This document shows positions 45,337 through 55,450 of a DNA stretch of 64,000 bases, piece after piece; position 1 is the stretch's first letter, and the number at the start of each line of letters is the position of its first letter. The notes under the pieces were generated by a model. The model ran no database searches and was not told the origin of the DNA. It saw nothing but the letters and a program-made list of their open reading frames with translations. Source of the stretch: Ensifer adhaerens. Lineage in GTDB: Bacteria > Pseudomonadota > Alphaproteobacteria > Rhizobiales > Rhizobiaceae. Both the position numbers and the translations under genes were made by a program. The stretch is taken from NCBI RefSeq assembly GCF_020035535.1, contig NZ_CP083350.1, positions 1,436,501 to 1,500,500 of the forward strand. The letters run 5' to 3'.

Positions 45337-46638
45337 ATGAGCGTGAGTTATCTAACGAGGAGTGTTGCTGCAGCGACGTTGTTTTGCCTATCCAATCTCT
45401 CGGTGCCTGCATTCGCTCGCGCCGAAGAGGTCGTGATCACTTGCACGGGCTGTGAAGATTCTAAGACGGACATCTTCATCGCGGAAGCCCATCGTATGAA
45501 GGAGGCGTTCAACGCGGCCTTCAAAGGCAAATACCGCATCGAGGAGGTGCCATTTGCCGGTATCAACGACATGCAGCAGGCCATTCCTTATTTCAAGAGG
45601 TCTGCATCCAGTGACAGCTTGCCAGACCTCTTCTGGACAAGCGGCTACGTGATCGCCGATATTGCGAAGAGTGGGCGGGTGGTTGAATGGTCCGAAATCT
45701 TGAATTCGGATCCCGTTTGGCGAGAAAGCTTCTATCCCGACGCATTCCTGAGTCTTTCAGACGGCGAAGGTCACAAATGGGGCATTCCGTCGTTCCGTGA
45801 TGCGATTGGGATGTTTTGGAACAGGGAACTATTCGCTAAAGCGGGTCTGCAAGCTTATCCGGCAACCTGGGAGGAATTACTTACCGCCTGCGCCAAACTG
45901 AAGGAAGCAGGGGTCACCCCCATTGCGATGGACGGACAGTGGGTTACCCTTCTTTGGTGGGCGAACCTTATCGGCACGCAGCCCACGGGATCGGAATTCC
46001 TCAAGTTTGGTATCCTGAAAGGTGATTTTTCGACCAATCCGGTAGTCATCGAGGGTACAGAAAGGCTCAAGAAGCTTCATACAGACGGCTACGTCAACGC
46101 GGATGCCTTTTCGGGTGACTTCTTCTCGGCTGACAATCAATTTGTCACCGGTCGCGCCGCAATGCTGGCTAATGGCCCTTGGGAAATTTCCTCAGGAATT
46201 AAGGGCAAGAACGCTGTGTCGGGGCTATACGACAAGGTCGGGTACTCGGCGTTTCCCGGAGACGGCCTTGTGGTGGTGGCGGGCACCGGCTCCTGGGCAT
46301 CCGGGGCTAGGACGCCGGAGACAGTTGAAGCGGTTACTGCCTTCATGAAATTTATGACCAGCAAGGAGCAGCAGGTCACGAAATACAAGAATGTGGGGGG
46401 TGCCTGGGCTCGCAAGCTTGATCTCAGCGATAGCGAATTAGTGCAGGTCCTCGATCCCATTTATCTACCGGTTTTCAAGCAATCCGAAAACGCTGCTCAC
46501 ATATATCCGTATCCCCAGTTTCTGACGCCGGCCAGCTTTCCTGAAGCTTGGACCAACAATTGGCCGGCATATGTTCAAGATCGAATGACAACGACAGCGT
46601 TCCTTGAGCGCCTCTCGCAGTCGATTACGCGAAAATAG
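45337..46638 (+). CDS. ABC sugar transporter, periplasmic binding protein
   Basis: A 433-residue family 1 extracellular solute-binding protein: an N-terminal signal peptide (about 1-29) is followed by EEVVITCTGCEDSK, a central PDLFWTSGYVIADIAKSG, NRELFAKAGLQAYPATWEEL (the typical hinge motif) and WANLIGTQPTG. It binds sugar in the periplasm and delivers it to the two permeases encoded next. ATG 45337 has GGGAGGAG upstream. Length and motif order fit disaccharide binders such as ThuE or MalE; the ligand is not readable. Confidence 0.9.
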   Translation: MSVSYLTRSVAAATLFCLSNLSVPAFARAEEVVITCTGCEDSKTDIFIAEAHRMKEAFNAAFKGKYRIEEVPFAGINDMQQAIPYFKRSASSDSLPDLFWTSGYVIADIAKSGRVVEWSEILNSDPVWRESFYPDAFLSLSDGEGHKWGIPSFRDAIGMFWNRELFAKAGLQAYPATWEELLTACAKLKEAGVTPIAMDGQWVTLLWWANLIGTQPTGSEFLKFGILKGDFSTNPVVIEGTERLKKLHTDGYVNADAFSGDFFSADNQFVTGRAAMLANGPWEISSGIKGKNAVSGLYDKVGYSAFPGDGLVVVAGTGSWASGARTPETVEAVTAFMKFMTSKEQQVTKYKNVGGAWARKLDLSDSELVQVLDPIYLPVFKQSENAAHIYPYPQFLTPASFPEAWTNNWPAYVQDRMTTTAFLERLSQSITRK

Positions 46639-46689
46639 TTTGGCAGCCGGGCGGCTCGCCGCCCAGCTTCTAGAATCGGAGTTAGTAGC

Positions 46690-47616
46690 GTGACGATAAT
46701 TTCGACGGCAAATCACGATAGAGGAACGCGGGCGCGGAGAAACTTTCCAGTCTCACCACCGGGAATGGGACTTGGAATTGCGATCTCGCTAGCGCCAGCT
46801 CTCATTCTCTTCTGCGTATTCTATGTTGTCCCATTGGTGACACTAATCGTGACATCTGCGATGTCGTGGAACTTCAGGGAGTTCAGTTGGATCGGCACCG
46901 GAAACTTTGTCGAACTAGCGCGGGACATTACCTTCTGGAAAGCGTTTACAAATACACTGCTTTACTGCGCGGGTACCGTTTTCCTTCAGGTGCCCTTTGG
47001 TGTGCTCGCGGGTATTCTCATTTCCCAGAAACTGCGCGGTTGGCAATTTTACCGCGCGGCGCTCTTTATCCCAGTGGTCATTTCAGGCCCGGCATTCGCG
47101 CTGACCTTTTCCATCTTCTATAATCCCGAGTACGGGCTGTTGAATACTGTCCTTGGTTGGTTCGGCCTGTTCAATCATCGTGACTGGCTCTTCGACTTTG
47201 ATACCGCCTTGCCTGCGGTGGTCGCCACCTATGTATTTGTGTTCGGTTTTGTAATGATCCTAGTGGCTACCGAGATCGATCAAATTCCGAAAGATCTCTA
47301 CGAGGCCGCGAGTATCGACGGGGCCACGTGGCTACAGCGCGAGTTGAAGATTACGCTTCCCTTGCTTCGCCATATCATCGGAACATGCCTGCTGCTCACC
47401 CTGCTCGGAACCATCAAACTCTTCGATGTAATTTACATCATGACCAAAGGTGGTCCTGCCGACCAAACAACGAGCCTGGGGACATATGGCTACAGTCAGT
47501 ACGTCGCCGACCGCTGGGGTTACGCCAACGCGATCGGTACAGTGACTGTTATACTGGGCATCATGATTATCGTGAGCGTACGCCGCTTATTCCGTCTCCA
47601 TCAGAGTGAAATGTGA
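46690..47616 (+). CDS. ABC sugar transporter permease (MalF-type)
   Basis: A 308-residue inner-membrane permease with about six transmembrane helices and the conserved cytoplasmic EAA loop YEAASIDGATWLQRELKITLP that contacts the ATPase. GTG 46690 has GGAG upstream. It pairs with the MalG-type permease, whose start overlaps its stop codon (TGATG). Confidence 0.92.
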   Translation: MTIISTANHDRGTRARRNFPVSPPGMGLGIAISLAPALILFCVFYVVPLVTLIVTSAMSWNFREFSWIGTGNFVELARDITFWKAFTNTLLYCAGTVFLQVPFGVLAGILISQKLRGWQFYRAALFIPVVISGPAFALTFSIFYNPEYGLLNTVLGWFGLFNHRDWLFDFDTALPAVVATYVFVFGFVMILVATEIDQIPKDLYEAASIDGATWLQRELKITLPLLRHIIGTCLLLTLLGTIKLFDVIYIMTKGGPADQTTSLGTYGYSQYVADRWGYANAIGTVTVILGIMIIVSVRRLFRLHQSEM

Positions 47617-48446
47617 TGACTAATACTGATCTTGGACGCATCGGCAGAATTTTCATTTACTCGGTATTGTCAATCATGACAGTCTTGGCACTTGCACCAG
47701 GCGTGTGGGTGATCGTCTCGTCATTCTCCACGCCCCCCGAAATCTATTCGGGGCAGGTCATCCCGAGGAGTATCAACTTCGACGGCTATCGGGATCTTTT
47801 GAGTGATGCGAACCTCGTAAACGCACTGGTGAATACGCTGCTCTATTCCGTAGTTGGGACGTTGGGTGCACTGTTCGTTGGGCTACTGGCCGCTTATCCC
47901 ACTGCAAGGATGGAGTTTCCGGGGCGGGAGGCGATTGTCACGCTGTTTGGATTGACCCTCTCTATACCGATCGTAGGCCTAATAGTGCCTGAATACTACC
48001 TGATGTTGAAAGTCGGTCTTTACAATAGTCGCGTTGGTTTGGCGCTCTTTTACGTGGCGCTGTTCTTCCCCTTGGCGTTCTTGATTCTTCGGGCCTATCT
48101 CGTCCGGCTGCCTACCGAAGTGGAAGAAGCGGCGCGCGTGGATGGAGCTAACTATTTCCAACTCTTGTACCATATCATCCTCCCACTCTCGCGGCCCGCG
48201 TTAGTCACAGTCGCTGTGGTAGTCTTCATAAACATCTGGAACGAGTTTCTCTTCGCTCTTGTACTCGCGCCGTCCCCGGAGAACTCAAATGTTCAGGTGG
48301 TCCTGTCGACGTTCAAGGCGCAGTTTCAATTCAATGTGACCGCGATGCTAGCCGGTACAACAATCGTCATGCTTGTGCCGATTATCGTCTTTCTTTTTTT
48401 GCAGCGATACGTCGTGGCTGGATTGACTGCAGGATTCTCGAAATGA
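47616..48446 (+). CDS. ABC sugar transporter permease (MalG-type)
   Basis: A 276-residue MalG-type permease with six helices, the typical early periplasmic region (SSFSTPPEIYSG), and the EAA loop EEAARVDGANYFQLLYHIIL. The ATG at 47616 overlaps the previous stop; a GTG one codon upstream is possible. Together with the MalF-type protein it forms the membrane channel of the importer. Confidence 0.92.
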   Translation: MTNTDLGRIGRIFIYSVLSIMTVLALAPGVWVIVSSFSTPPEIYSGQVIPRSINFDGYRDLLSDANLVNALVNTLLYSVVGTLGALFVGLLAAYPTARMEFPGREAIVTLFGLTLSIPIVGLIVPEYYLMLKVGLYNSRVGLALFYVALFFPLAFLILRAYLVRLPTEVEEAARVDGANYFQLLYHIILPLSRPALVTVAVVVFINIWNEFLFALVLAPSPENSNVQVVLSTFKAQFQFNVTAMLAGTTIVMLVPIIVFLFLQRYVVAGLTAGFSK

Positions 48447-48653
48447 GCATGGGTGCCGAGTTTCGAATTGAGCCTGAAAACCGCGGCCGGGAGGCGAACC
48501 CTCGTCTTCAGTTGTGAAGATTGCGGCACTTTCTCGCTGAATTACATGCTTCACCTCGCTTTGACGAGGAGGTGAGCGTCCCTGGGGTGCCGCTTCGGGG
48601 CGTTCAAGGCCAAGCAAGCACCAGACACGAACGAACTAAATTTGGAAGGTGAA

Positions 48654-49781
<1,128 letters not shown>

Positions 49782-49844
49782 TGGGAAGGGATTGGTCTCG
49801 CGACCATCGTGAACCGTAAGTATCTAGATTTGAGGGAATTTTCT

Positions 49845-50603
49845 ATGTCTATTCGTGCCTTGGTCTGGGGTGAAAACATCCACGAGCAGACCGACCCAGT
49901 CGTTGCTGAAATTTACCCACAGGGTATGCACACTGTGATCGCTTCAGCTCTCGAAAAGGATCATAGAATTCGACCGAAAACCGCGACTCTTCAGGAACCA
50001 GAGCATGGGTTGACGGAGGAAAGGCTCGCGGAGACCGATGTACTACTCTGGTGGGGCCACAAGGCTCACGAGGATGTAGATGATATTATTGTCGAACGCG
50101 TCCAGAAGCGTGTCTGGGAGGGCATGGGACTCATTGTACTGCACTCCGGACACTATTCTAAAATCTTCAAGCGACTGATGGGATCGCCGTGCAGCCTCCA
50201 ATGGCGCGAGGCTGGAGAGCGCGAGCGGGTCTGGGTTATTAACCCGAACCATCCAATAGCCGAAGGACTCGACAGATATTTTGAGCTGACCAACACTGAG
50301 ATGTACGGTGAGCCTTTCAGCGTACCTGAGCCGCTAGAGACAGTGTTCATCTCGTGGCTGCAAGGTGGTGAGGTGTTCCGCTCGGGTCTCACATATCAGC
50401 GCGGCGGCGGACGAATCTTCTACTTCTCACCGGGGCACGAAACATACCCAATCTACCACAGCCACAACGTACAAAGAGTCCTTCAGAACGCGGTCAGGTG
50501 GGCGTACAACCCATTGAGGGCATGGGACGACATAACCGTGGCTCCAAATGTGCCCGTTGACTTGGCGTTGGAGCGCCTGGAGTTTCAAGGGCAGGGTGGA
50601 TAG
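49845..50603 (+). CDS. thuA: ThuA-family protein
   Basis: A 252-residue ThuA-domain protein. It has [14 protein letters not shown], the [16 protein letters not shown] loop with its conserved His and Ser, [19 protein letters not shown], and NAVRWAYNP near the end. ThuA proteins are needed for trehalose/sucrose or related disaccharide use in rhizobia; the fold is related to glutamine amidotransferases. ATG 49845 has GAGGGAA upstream. Last gene of the LacI-regulated operon. Its presence is the strongest hint that the operon imports a trehalose-like disaccharide. Confidence 0.9.
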   Translation: MSIRALVWGENIHEQTDPVVAEIYPQGMHTVIASALEKDHRIRPKTATLQEPEHGLTEERLAETDVLLWWGHKAHEDVDDIIVERVQKRVWEGMGLIVLHSGHYSKIFKRLMGSPCSLQWREAGERERVWVINPNHPIAEGLDRYFELTNTEMYGEPFSVPEPLETVFISWLQGGEVFRSGLTYQRGGGRIFYFSPGHETYPIYHSHNVQRVLQNAVRWAYNPLRAWDDITVAPNVPVDLALERLEFQGQGG

Positions 50604-51151
50604 ACCCCATCAACCTCGGCTTACGAACCATGAGAATGCGTCCGCGCAAAAATTGCGATTGACTTCGTCGGCTTGTTCCTGAGATGTTCTGGTAGAACGC
50701 GATGCGTGGTTTAATCTTGGTGGTATTGACTGGAATAGAAGACAGCCGTTCGAGGCTGTCCGCAAAGAACAGTCTGCACCTCGAGACAACACGGTTTTTG
50801 AACTTGGTCTTTTCGCTGGGAAGATCGGTCGCGTTGCTGACGGTGTCAGCCAGGACGATATTGTCGCGTTTGCGAACTCGGAACATGGTGGCCAAATCCG
50901 AACGGGACTACCCACGGAAAGGCGAGAATTCGCAGCTATCTTTTATGAAAACAAAGGAGGGATGAAGGCGGGCGATGAACGGTGACCGAATTACGGGAAA
51001 AGAGGGGAGAAGCGCTGCGTTATTCAAATAGTTGTGTTCTTTTGTATGAAAACTCGACTTAAAGCTTCAAGCACGTTGAAGCAGCGATTTGCAGCTGCTA
51101 GATGTGTCTCAAGCAACTTTGGGTACGTGTTTGTGAAATTATAGGTTTGCC
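50604..51151. other. Intergenic region containing a TIR-like remnant
   Basis: About 550 bp between the ThuA gene and the ABC-3C operon. It carries the degraded frame at 50683-50985 and an AT-rich stretch before the ABC-3C start. Confidence 0.45.
50683..50985 (+). pseudogene. Remnant of a TIR-like nucleotide-binding protein
   Basis: An open stretch without any ATG, GTG or TTG near its beginning, containing PRDNTVFELGLFAGKIGR. This closely matches the signature of the TIR-like nucleotide-binding family (P-R-D/Q-N-V-x-F-E-L-G), which is linked to anti-phage signalling. What follows does not match the family, so the copy looks truncated or frameshifted. Upstream bases of the family are missing. 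A chance match is not excluded. Confidence 0.35.
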
Positions 51152-52366
51152 ATGAGCGGAAGGTCGCGCGCCGATACGACTAGCGCGGAAGATAAATCGA
51201 TTGGTTTCGACTACCAATATTATTACTTTCTGAATGAATTGTTGAATCTAAAGAGCGGCCAGACCGCCGGCCTAGAAGTTCTCGATGACGTTCATATTGA
51301 ACGTCCTGACGGCACAAATCTACTTGTTCAGTTGAAACATACCGTTCAGACGACCGCACAAGGTCTTCCAAAGAACCTTACAACCATGGACTCCGATCTA
51401 TGGAAGTCGATTTCCAATTGGTGCAAATTGATTGTCGATCCGGCCGACGGGCGCTCAAACGTGCCCGACCAGCTCGCCTACGTTAGGAAAACCAGCTTTC
51501 TGCTGGCCTCCAATAAGACCGACAATGATGAAAACGTACTCTTGGCGTCCATCGCTGCGTTCAAAGCTGGTGCCAAGAACCACACAGCGCTCGTTGCAGA
51601 TTTAACGTCGATCAAGTCGGGCACCAAGGACGCGACGATCCAGGGCTACATCGATGATGTCCTCAAGCTCGATCCTGCCGTGTCCGCAAAGTTTTTTGAG
51701 CAGCTGTCATTCGCGTTGGGCCGGGATCAGATTATTGCAGAATGCAAAGCGTCCATCGCCGCAAAGCAGATCGACCCCTCCAGGATCGATGACGTTTTCC
51801 GATCTGTCGACTCTGAAGTCCGCGCGAATTCCTTTGAAACCGTTAAGGCGCGGAAGAAGATCACGATCAGCTTTGACGACTTCAATCTAAAATACCGACG
51901 GTTTTTTGATAAGGCCCGGAGCGGGGGGCTGCCGTTTCGGACCTTCCAGCCCGTGATGCCGGACAACCTTCAAGATCAGACATTCATCAAGCAATTGCTG
52001 GACATTGAAGACGTCGCTATCGACAGCGTTGATTTCCATGCAAAATTCACTACCCGGCGTCTGAATTTTCGCAACCATGTTGATCGCTGGGTTCAAGACG
52101 GTGATATCACCCTCGCCGAAGTCGAGGAGATGGAGGAAGAGGCGGCAACCCTGTGGGAGAACAGGTTTCTTGCAGCTTATCCTGGGCAGAAAGCCAGTAG
52201 CGATGAGATGGCCTCGGGCCGCGAAATCATTGCCGACCTTCGGCAGAGAAGGCTTAAGCTTGCCTCGGAAGAGCTTCCAATTACAATGAGCAATGGCGGT
52301 TTTTATGATCTCTCTGATCGGCCGATTATCGGTTGGGTGAGCAACTGGAAAGATCGTTACAATTGA
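51152..52366 (+). CDS. ABC-3C effector, REase-like N-terminal domain
   Basis: A 404-residue protein, first gene of a three-gene operon. The N-terminus has GFDYQYYYFLNELLNLKSG, then LEVLDDVHIE and LVQLKHT with Asp46 and Gln60-x-Lys62, the pattern of restriction-endonuclease-like (Cap4-type) dsDNA nucleases. Residues about 80-400 are helical and may be a recognition or regulatory region. It is linked by overlapping genes to a middle component and a DUF3732 ATPase, so by known organisation it is the probable effector of an ABC-three-component defence system. ATG 51152 lacks a strong ribosome-binding site. Confidence 0.8.
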   Translation: MSGRSRADTTSAEDKSIGFDYQYYYFLNELLNLKSGQTAGLEVLDDVHIERPDGTNLLVQLKHTVQTTAQGLPKNLTTMDSDLWKSISNWCKLIVDPADGRSNVPDQLAYVRKTSFLLASNKTDNDENVLLASIAAFKAGAKNHTALVADLTSIKSGTKDATIQGYIDDVLKLDPAVSAKFFEQLSFALGRDQIIAECKASIAAKQIDPSRIDDVFRSVDSEVRANSFETVKARKKITISFDDFNLKYRRFFDKARSGGLPFRTFQPVMPDNLQDQTFIKQLLDIEDVAIDSVDFHAKFTTRRLNFRNHVDRWVQDGDITLAEVEEMEEEAATLWENRFLAAYPGQKASSDEMASGREIIADLRQRRLKLASEELPITMSNGGFYDLSDRPIIGWVSNWKDRYN

Positions 52367-52809
52367 ATTTTAGCGCATACTACAACAACGTCGCGATCAA
52401 TGCGTTCGCGATTTCCTCGGTGCTGAAGCATGCGGGATTTCTGACGCTTCCGAAACTCGCGCTTATTCTGCCGATTGTTGCGCACCGCGATATGGTGAAA
52501 CAGCTCGCCAACGGTAATTTTCGGGTTGTCAGCTTTGAGCAGTACCTGATCGATAATATTGGAAACTTTTCCAATTTTAACGAACGCTACCTTGGCTCGA
52601 TCACTGCGACGGTGAATGCTCTTCAGTTTCTCGCGGAGATTGGCATTGTGTGGCTTGAAGATGACGGCGTGCTGATCAAGTTTCCCATACCCTTCGATAG
52701 GTCCATGGGTAAACGAGCCGAACGCATTCAGCGTGCTTCCGCCAACATAGCAGCCCTGATTTCTGGCGATGCTAACGTATTTTACCTCAATGCGAGGATC
52801 GAGCTGTGA
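52363..52809 (+). CDS. ABC-3C middle component
   Basis: A 148-residue helical protein. I start at TTG 52363, whose codon overlaps the effector stop; TTG 52333 would lie inside the effector gene. It begins LNFSAYYNNVAINAFAISSVL and has LTLPKLALILPIVAH, SFNERYL-like NERYLGSITATVNALQFL, which resemble the middle component of three-component ABC systems, a small wHTH-like adaptor between effector and ATPase. The stop overlaps the GTG of the ATPase gene. Confidence 0.72.
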   Translation: MNFSAYYNNVAINAFAISSVLKHAGFLTLPKLALILPIVAHRDMVKQLANGNFRVVSFEQYLIDNIGNFSNFNERYLGSITATVNALQFLAEIGIVWLEDDGVLIKFPIPFDRSMGKRAERIQRASANIAALISGDANVFYLNARIEL

Positions 52810-54641
52810 AGTTCTACATCGAAAGCCTTCACCTCTGGCTTGCCAGCGGACAAAGACGAACGATCACCTTCCTCCCGAACAAAATAAATGTCATCACCGG
52901 TGACAGTCACACCGGGAAGACGGCGATACTCGAAATCATCGACTACTGCCTGTTCGCGAGCAAGCACCGCATCTCGGAAAGCATCATCAATGAAAACGTG
53001 CGTTGGTATGGCTTGCGCATCCATGTGAACGACAGGGTTTACGCCCTTGCGCGACGAGCCCCGGTAGGAACAACACCTTCGTCAAGCTATTACTTCTCTT
53101 CCGTTGGCGACTGGCCAGATATGGTGCCCACCGCCAACATCAACGAGAGTGCCTTGAAAAAGCTCCTAAGCGCTGAGTTTGGTATCGACCAAGATGTCAA
53201 AATCCCGTTTGGTGGGAGTGTGTTGCAAGCGGGCTCCCGGATTTCGCTCAGATATTTTCTGCTGTTCAACACTATCTCCCAAAACATAATCACCCACAGC
53301 GATCAGTTCTTCGATAAGCAAGATCAGGATCGCTACCGTGAGGCTTTGCCGCGCATATTCGATATTGCTGTCGGAATCGACACTGTTGAAAACATCCTGA
53401 AGCGAGAGAAGCGCGACGAGCTGGAGCGCCGCTTGGTGCGCCTTGAAAAATTGTCGGCTAAGACGGACGAAAAGCGCACGCAGTTCCACGCACAACTTGC
53501 GGAAACCATCGCGCAGGGCAGGGCGTACGGCCTGGTTTCTGACGATTCAGACGCGGATGCATCCATCGTCGTGCTGCAGCGAATGGTGAACGAGATGGAG
53601 AGCGGTCCCGAGCTGCACGTCTCGGCACAATATGAAGAAATGTCGTCGCAGCTCTATGCAGTTTCGCGAAAGATCAGAGGTCTCCAAAAATTCACCGCGG
53701 AATATGCTCGTCATAAATCGACGCTGACCGACACGGCGGATAGCCTCAAGCCGATTAAATACCTGTGGGAGAATTATGAAGAGACTATACGGACCTCCGT
53801 ATTCGATGACATCATTCAGAACCTGTCCAACGGTTTGCAGCAGATTAAAACGGCAACCGCCAAAAGGACGCCTCTCGACAGCAATGTCGCTGACCTGATC
53901 AAGAGTCTCGAAACTGAACGACAGCGCCTTCAGAAAGACCTTGAGGCTTTGCCTTCAGACATCGACGGTTTCGGAACAGATAAAGAAAAGTACATTTTTA
54001 TCGGCGAGACCAAGGCGAAGCTTGAATTGTATGCCGATCAGGACGTGAAAACAGCTGCTGACAATAGCGCCGAGATCGCGAAAATCGAAGCGCAGATCGA
54101 TGATCTGATGGTTCTGCCAGCGAATGATCGGCAAGACCATTTCACGCAAGCTCTCGATGAGGTGATCCAGGATTACATTGCCCTGACCGAGGTTGCGCTA
54201 GGGAATTATGGTAACTACCGATCAGCTTTCAACTACGGTGAGAAAAAACTCCATCTACGGAAGCCTAAGACTGCGTCGACAGAGAACGTCGGAAGCAGCT
54301 CAAATCATATGTTCCTTCATCTTTTTCTATTCCTGGGACTGCATGAGATGATCATGCGCAGCGATGGGATTCACGTTGCCCCATTCTTAATCATCGATCA
54401 GTTCTCTAGGCCTTATTGGGGTGACGACGATCAAGATGTCAATCAGAGCGACGTTGCAAAGGTGAAGCTAGCCCTGAAGCTTTTGGATCAATTCATCACG
54501 ACGGCAAATGAAATGGGCAAGGGATTTCAGATGATCGTTTTCGAGCACATAAACCCACGATATTGGGAAGGGCTCCACAACGTGCATTTGGTCGAGACGT
54601 TCCGGGACGGCAACGCTCTTATCCCATTCACGGCCGAATAA
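52806..54641 (+). CDS. ABC-3C ATPase (DUF3732 family)
   Basis: A 611-residue SMC/Rad50-like ATPase of the DUF3732 family. Walker A GDSHTGKTAI is at 32-41, a coiled-coil region spans about 195-450, and near the C-terminus SSNHMFLHLFLFLGLHEM and VAPFLIIDQFSRPYW hold the signature and Walker B parts. GTG 52806 overlaps the middle component stop. In the ABC-three-component model the ATPase senses an invader signal and controls the effector. The complete trio makes this a candidate intact defence system. Confidence 0.85.
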   Translation: MKFYIESLHLWLASGQRRTITFLPNKINVITGDSHTGKTAILEIIDYCLFASKHRISESIINENVRWYGLRIHVNDRVYALARRAPVGTTPSSSYYFSSVGDWPDMVPTANINESALKKLLSAEFGIDQDVKIPFGGSVLQAGSRISLRYFLLFNTISQNIITHSDQFFDKQDQDRYREALPRIFDIAVGIDTVENILKREKRDELERRLVRLEKLSAKTDEKRTQFHAQLAETIAQGRAYGLVSDDSDADASIVVLQRMVNEMESGPELHVSAQYEEMSSQLYAVSRKIRGLQKFTAEYARHKSTLTDTADSLKPIKYLWENYEETIRTSVFDDIIQNLSNGLQQIKTATAKRTPLDSNVADLIKSLETERQRLQKDLEALPSDIDGFGTDKEKYIFIGETKAKLELYADQDVKTAADNSAEIAKIEAQIDDLMVLPANDRQDHFTQALDEVIQDYIALTEVALGNYGNYRSAFNYGEKKLHLRKPKTASTENVGSSSNHMFLHLFLFLGLHEMIMRSDGIHVAPFLIIDQFSRPYWGDDDQDVNQSDVAKVKLALKLLDQFITTANEMGKGFQMIVFEHINPRYWEGLHNVHLVETFRDGNALIPFTAE

Positions 54642-54673
54642 GTGGCCGATGGATTCACAATGGTTGCCCGCGA

Positions 54674-54806
54674 TTAGTCGAGCAGAACGGTTACGCCGCA
54701 TATGGTGAACCGACCAACACGGCGATGCGCACGCAGAAGGGCTACATCGGCGAGCGCTTCGATCCAGAGACGGGGCTGCAGTACCTTAACGCTCGCTACT
54801 ACGATC
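54674..54806 (+). pseudogene. RHS-core remnant
   Basis: A short stretch reading NGYAAYGEPTNT, then YIGERFDPETGLQYLNARYYD, the strongly conserved RHS-repeat-associated core. The rest of the gene is missing; sequence switches to an IS66 end at 54807, directly after the ARYYD motif. It is a relic of a large RHS toxin gene. Confidence 0.75.
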
Positions 54807-54900
54807 GTAAGCGACAAGCTGGGGCCGTTCAGGCGGCGTAGTTCCACGGCATGAGCGCGTCAATATCGCTGCTGGGCCATCCATTTGCGAGGCGCTCAAG
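54807..54900 (-). mobile_element. IS66-family end with TnpC C-terminus
   Basis: 54807 starts with GTAAGCGAC, the typical IS66 terminal inverted repeat. On the minus strand, 54829-54900 encodes LERLANGWPSSDIDALMPWNY and a stop, the usual TnpC transposase C-terminus, 22 bp from the end. Only this tail remains. It cuts the RHS frame. Confidence 0.7.
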
Positions 54901-54949
54901 TGTCTGGGTCGTGTCGCTGGCGGACCCGGCCGTGGAATCGGTGGTGGCG

Positions 54950-55282
54950 GCGCGCCAAATATTCGTCCGGAGCGAGCTGCGTAGCTTCATACGGGCGAGC
55001 GTTTCCGCGGTGGCGGGACGCATCGGCATTGATCCCTCGCAGTTGTTCACGTGGCGCCGCAATGCCCGTCTGAAAGCCGAGGCGGTCGTCGATACGGCTC
55101 GAAGCGACTGCTCCACTGTGGACATCATCATCGGCGACGCAGTGATCCGCGTGGATGTCGGGATCGACGAGTCTCACGTCGTGAAGCTGATCCGCGCGGT
55201 GCGCTCTGCATGATCCCCTCCGGTGCGAAGGTCTTTTTAGCCAGTCACCCAATCGACTTCCGCAAGGGACCCGACTGCCTCC
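54950..55282 (+). mobile_element. IS66-family TnpA/TnpB remnant, opposite orientation
   Basis: On the plus strand, a TnpA (Orf1) C-terminal part reads GRIGIDPSQLFTWRRNARLKA and VDIIIGDAVIRVDVGIDESH up to TGA at 55213. The next frame, overlapping at ATG 55210, begins MIPSGAKVFLASHPIDFRKG, a TnpB start, and breaks off at about 55282. It is in the opposite direction to the TnpC tail at 54807-54900, so two IS66 pieces have been fused. Confidence 0.7.
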
Positions 55283-55289
55283 TAAGTGC

Positions 55290-55402
55290 AGGCAAAAAAG
55301 AACCCCCCTGGTGCGCTTCTTCGAGAGGCGTGGGGGGTGTTGTCAATACAGACCCTAGTGCTCTGGCTTGGAAATGTCAACGGAAATGGCGACATTTTTT
55401 TT
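55290..55402 (+). ncRNA. Structured RNA upstream of the Abi_2 gene (abiF-motif-like)
   Basis: Two hairpins directly upstream of the Abi_2 gene. The first has a 7-bp stem ACCCCCC/GGGGGGT (55302-55338) with further internal pairing around TCT-TCG-AGA. The second is AAATGTC/GACATTT (55372-55397) followed by a U-tract to 55402, a plus-strand terminator. A conserved structured RNA, the abiF motif, is known upstream of Abi_2-family genes, and position and terminator fit. The 5-prime end is not defined. A minus-strand terminator reading of the first hairpin (A-tract at 55294-55300) is an alternative. Confidence 0.5.
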
Positions 55403-55450
55403 ACACCTTAGTGTTACCTAGCGTAGCAGTGCGCCAAAAACGAGTTCGTT

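Noticed and set aside
55293..55338. Minus-strand terminator for a gene to the right
   Set aside because: No minus-strand gene lies upstream for it to end; its place before Abi_2 fits a structured RNA better.
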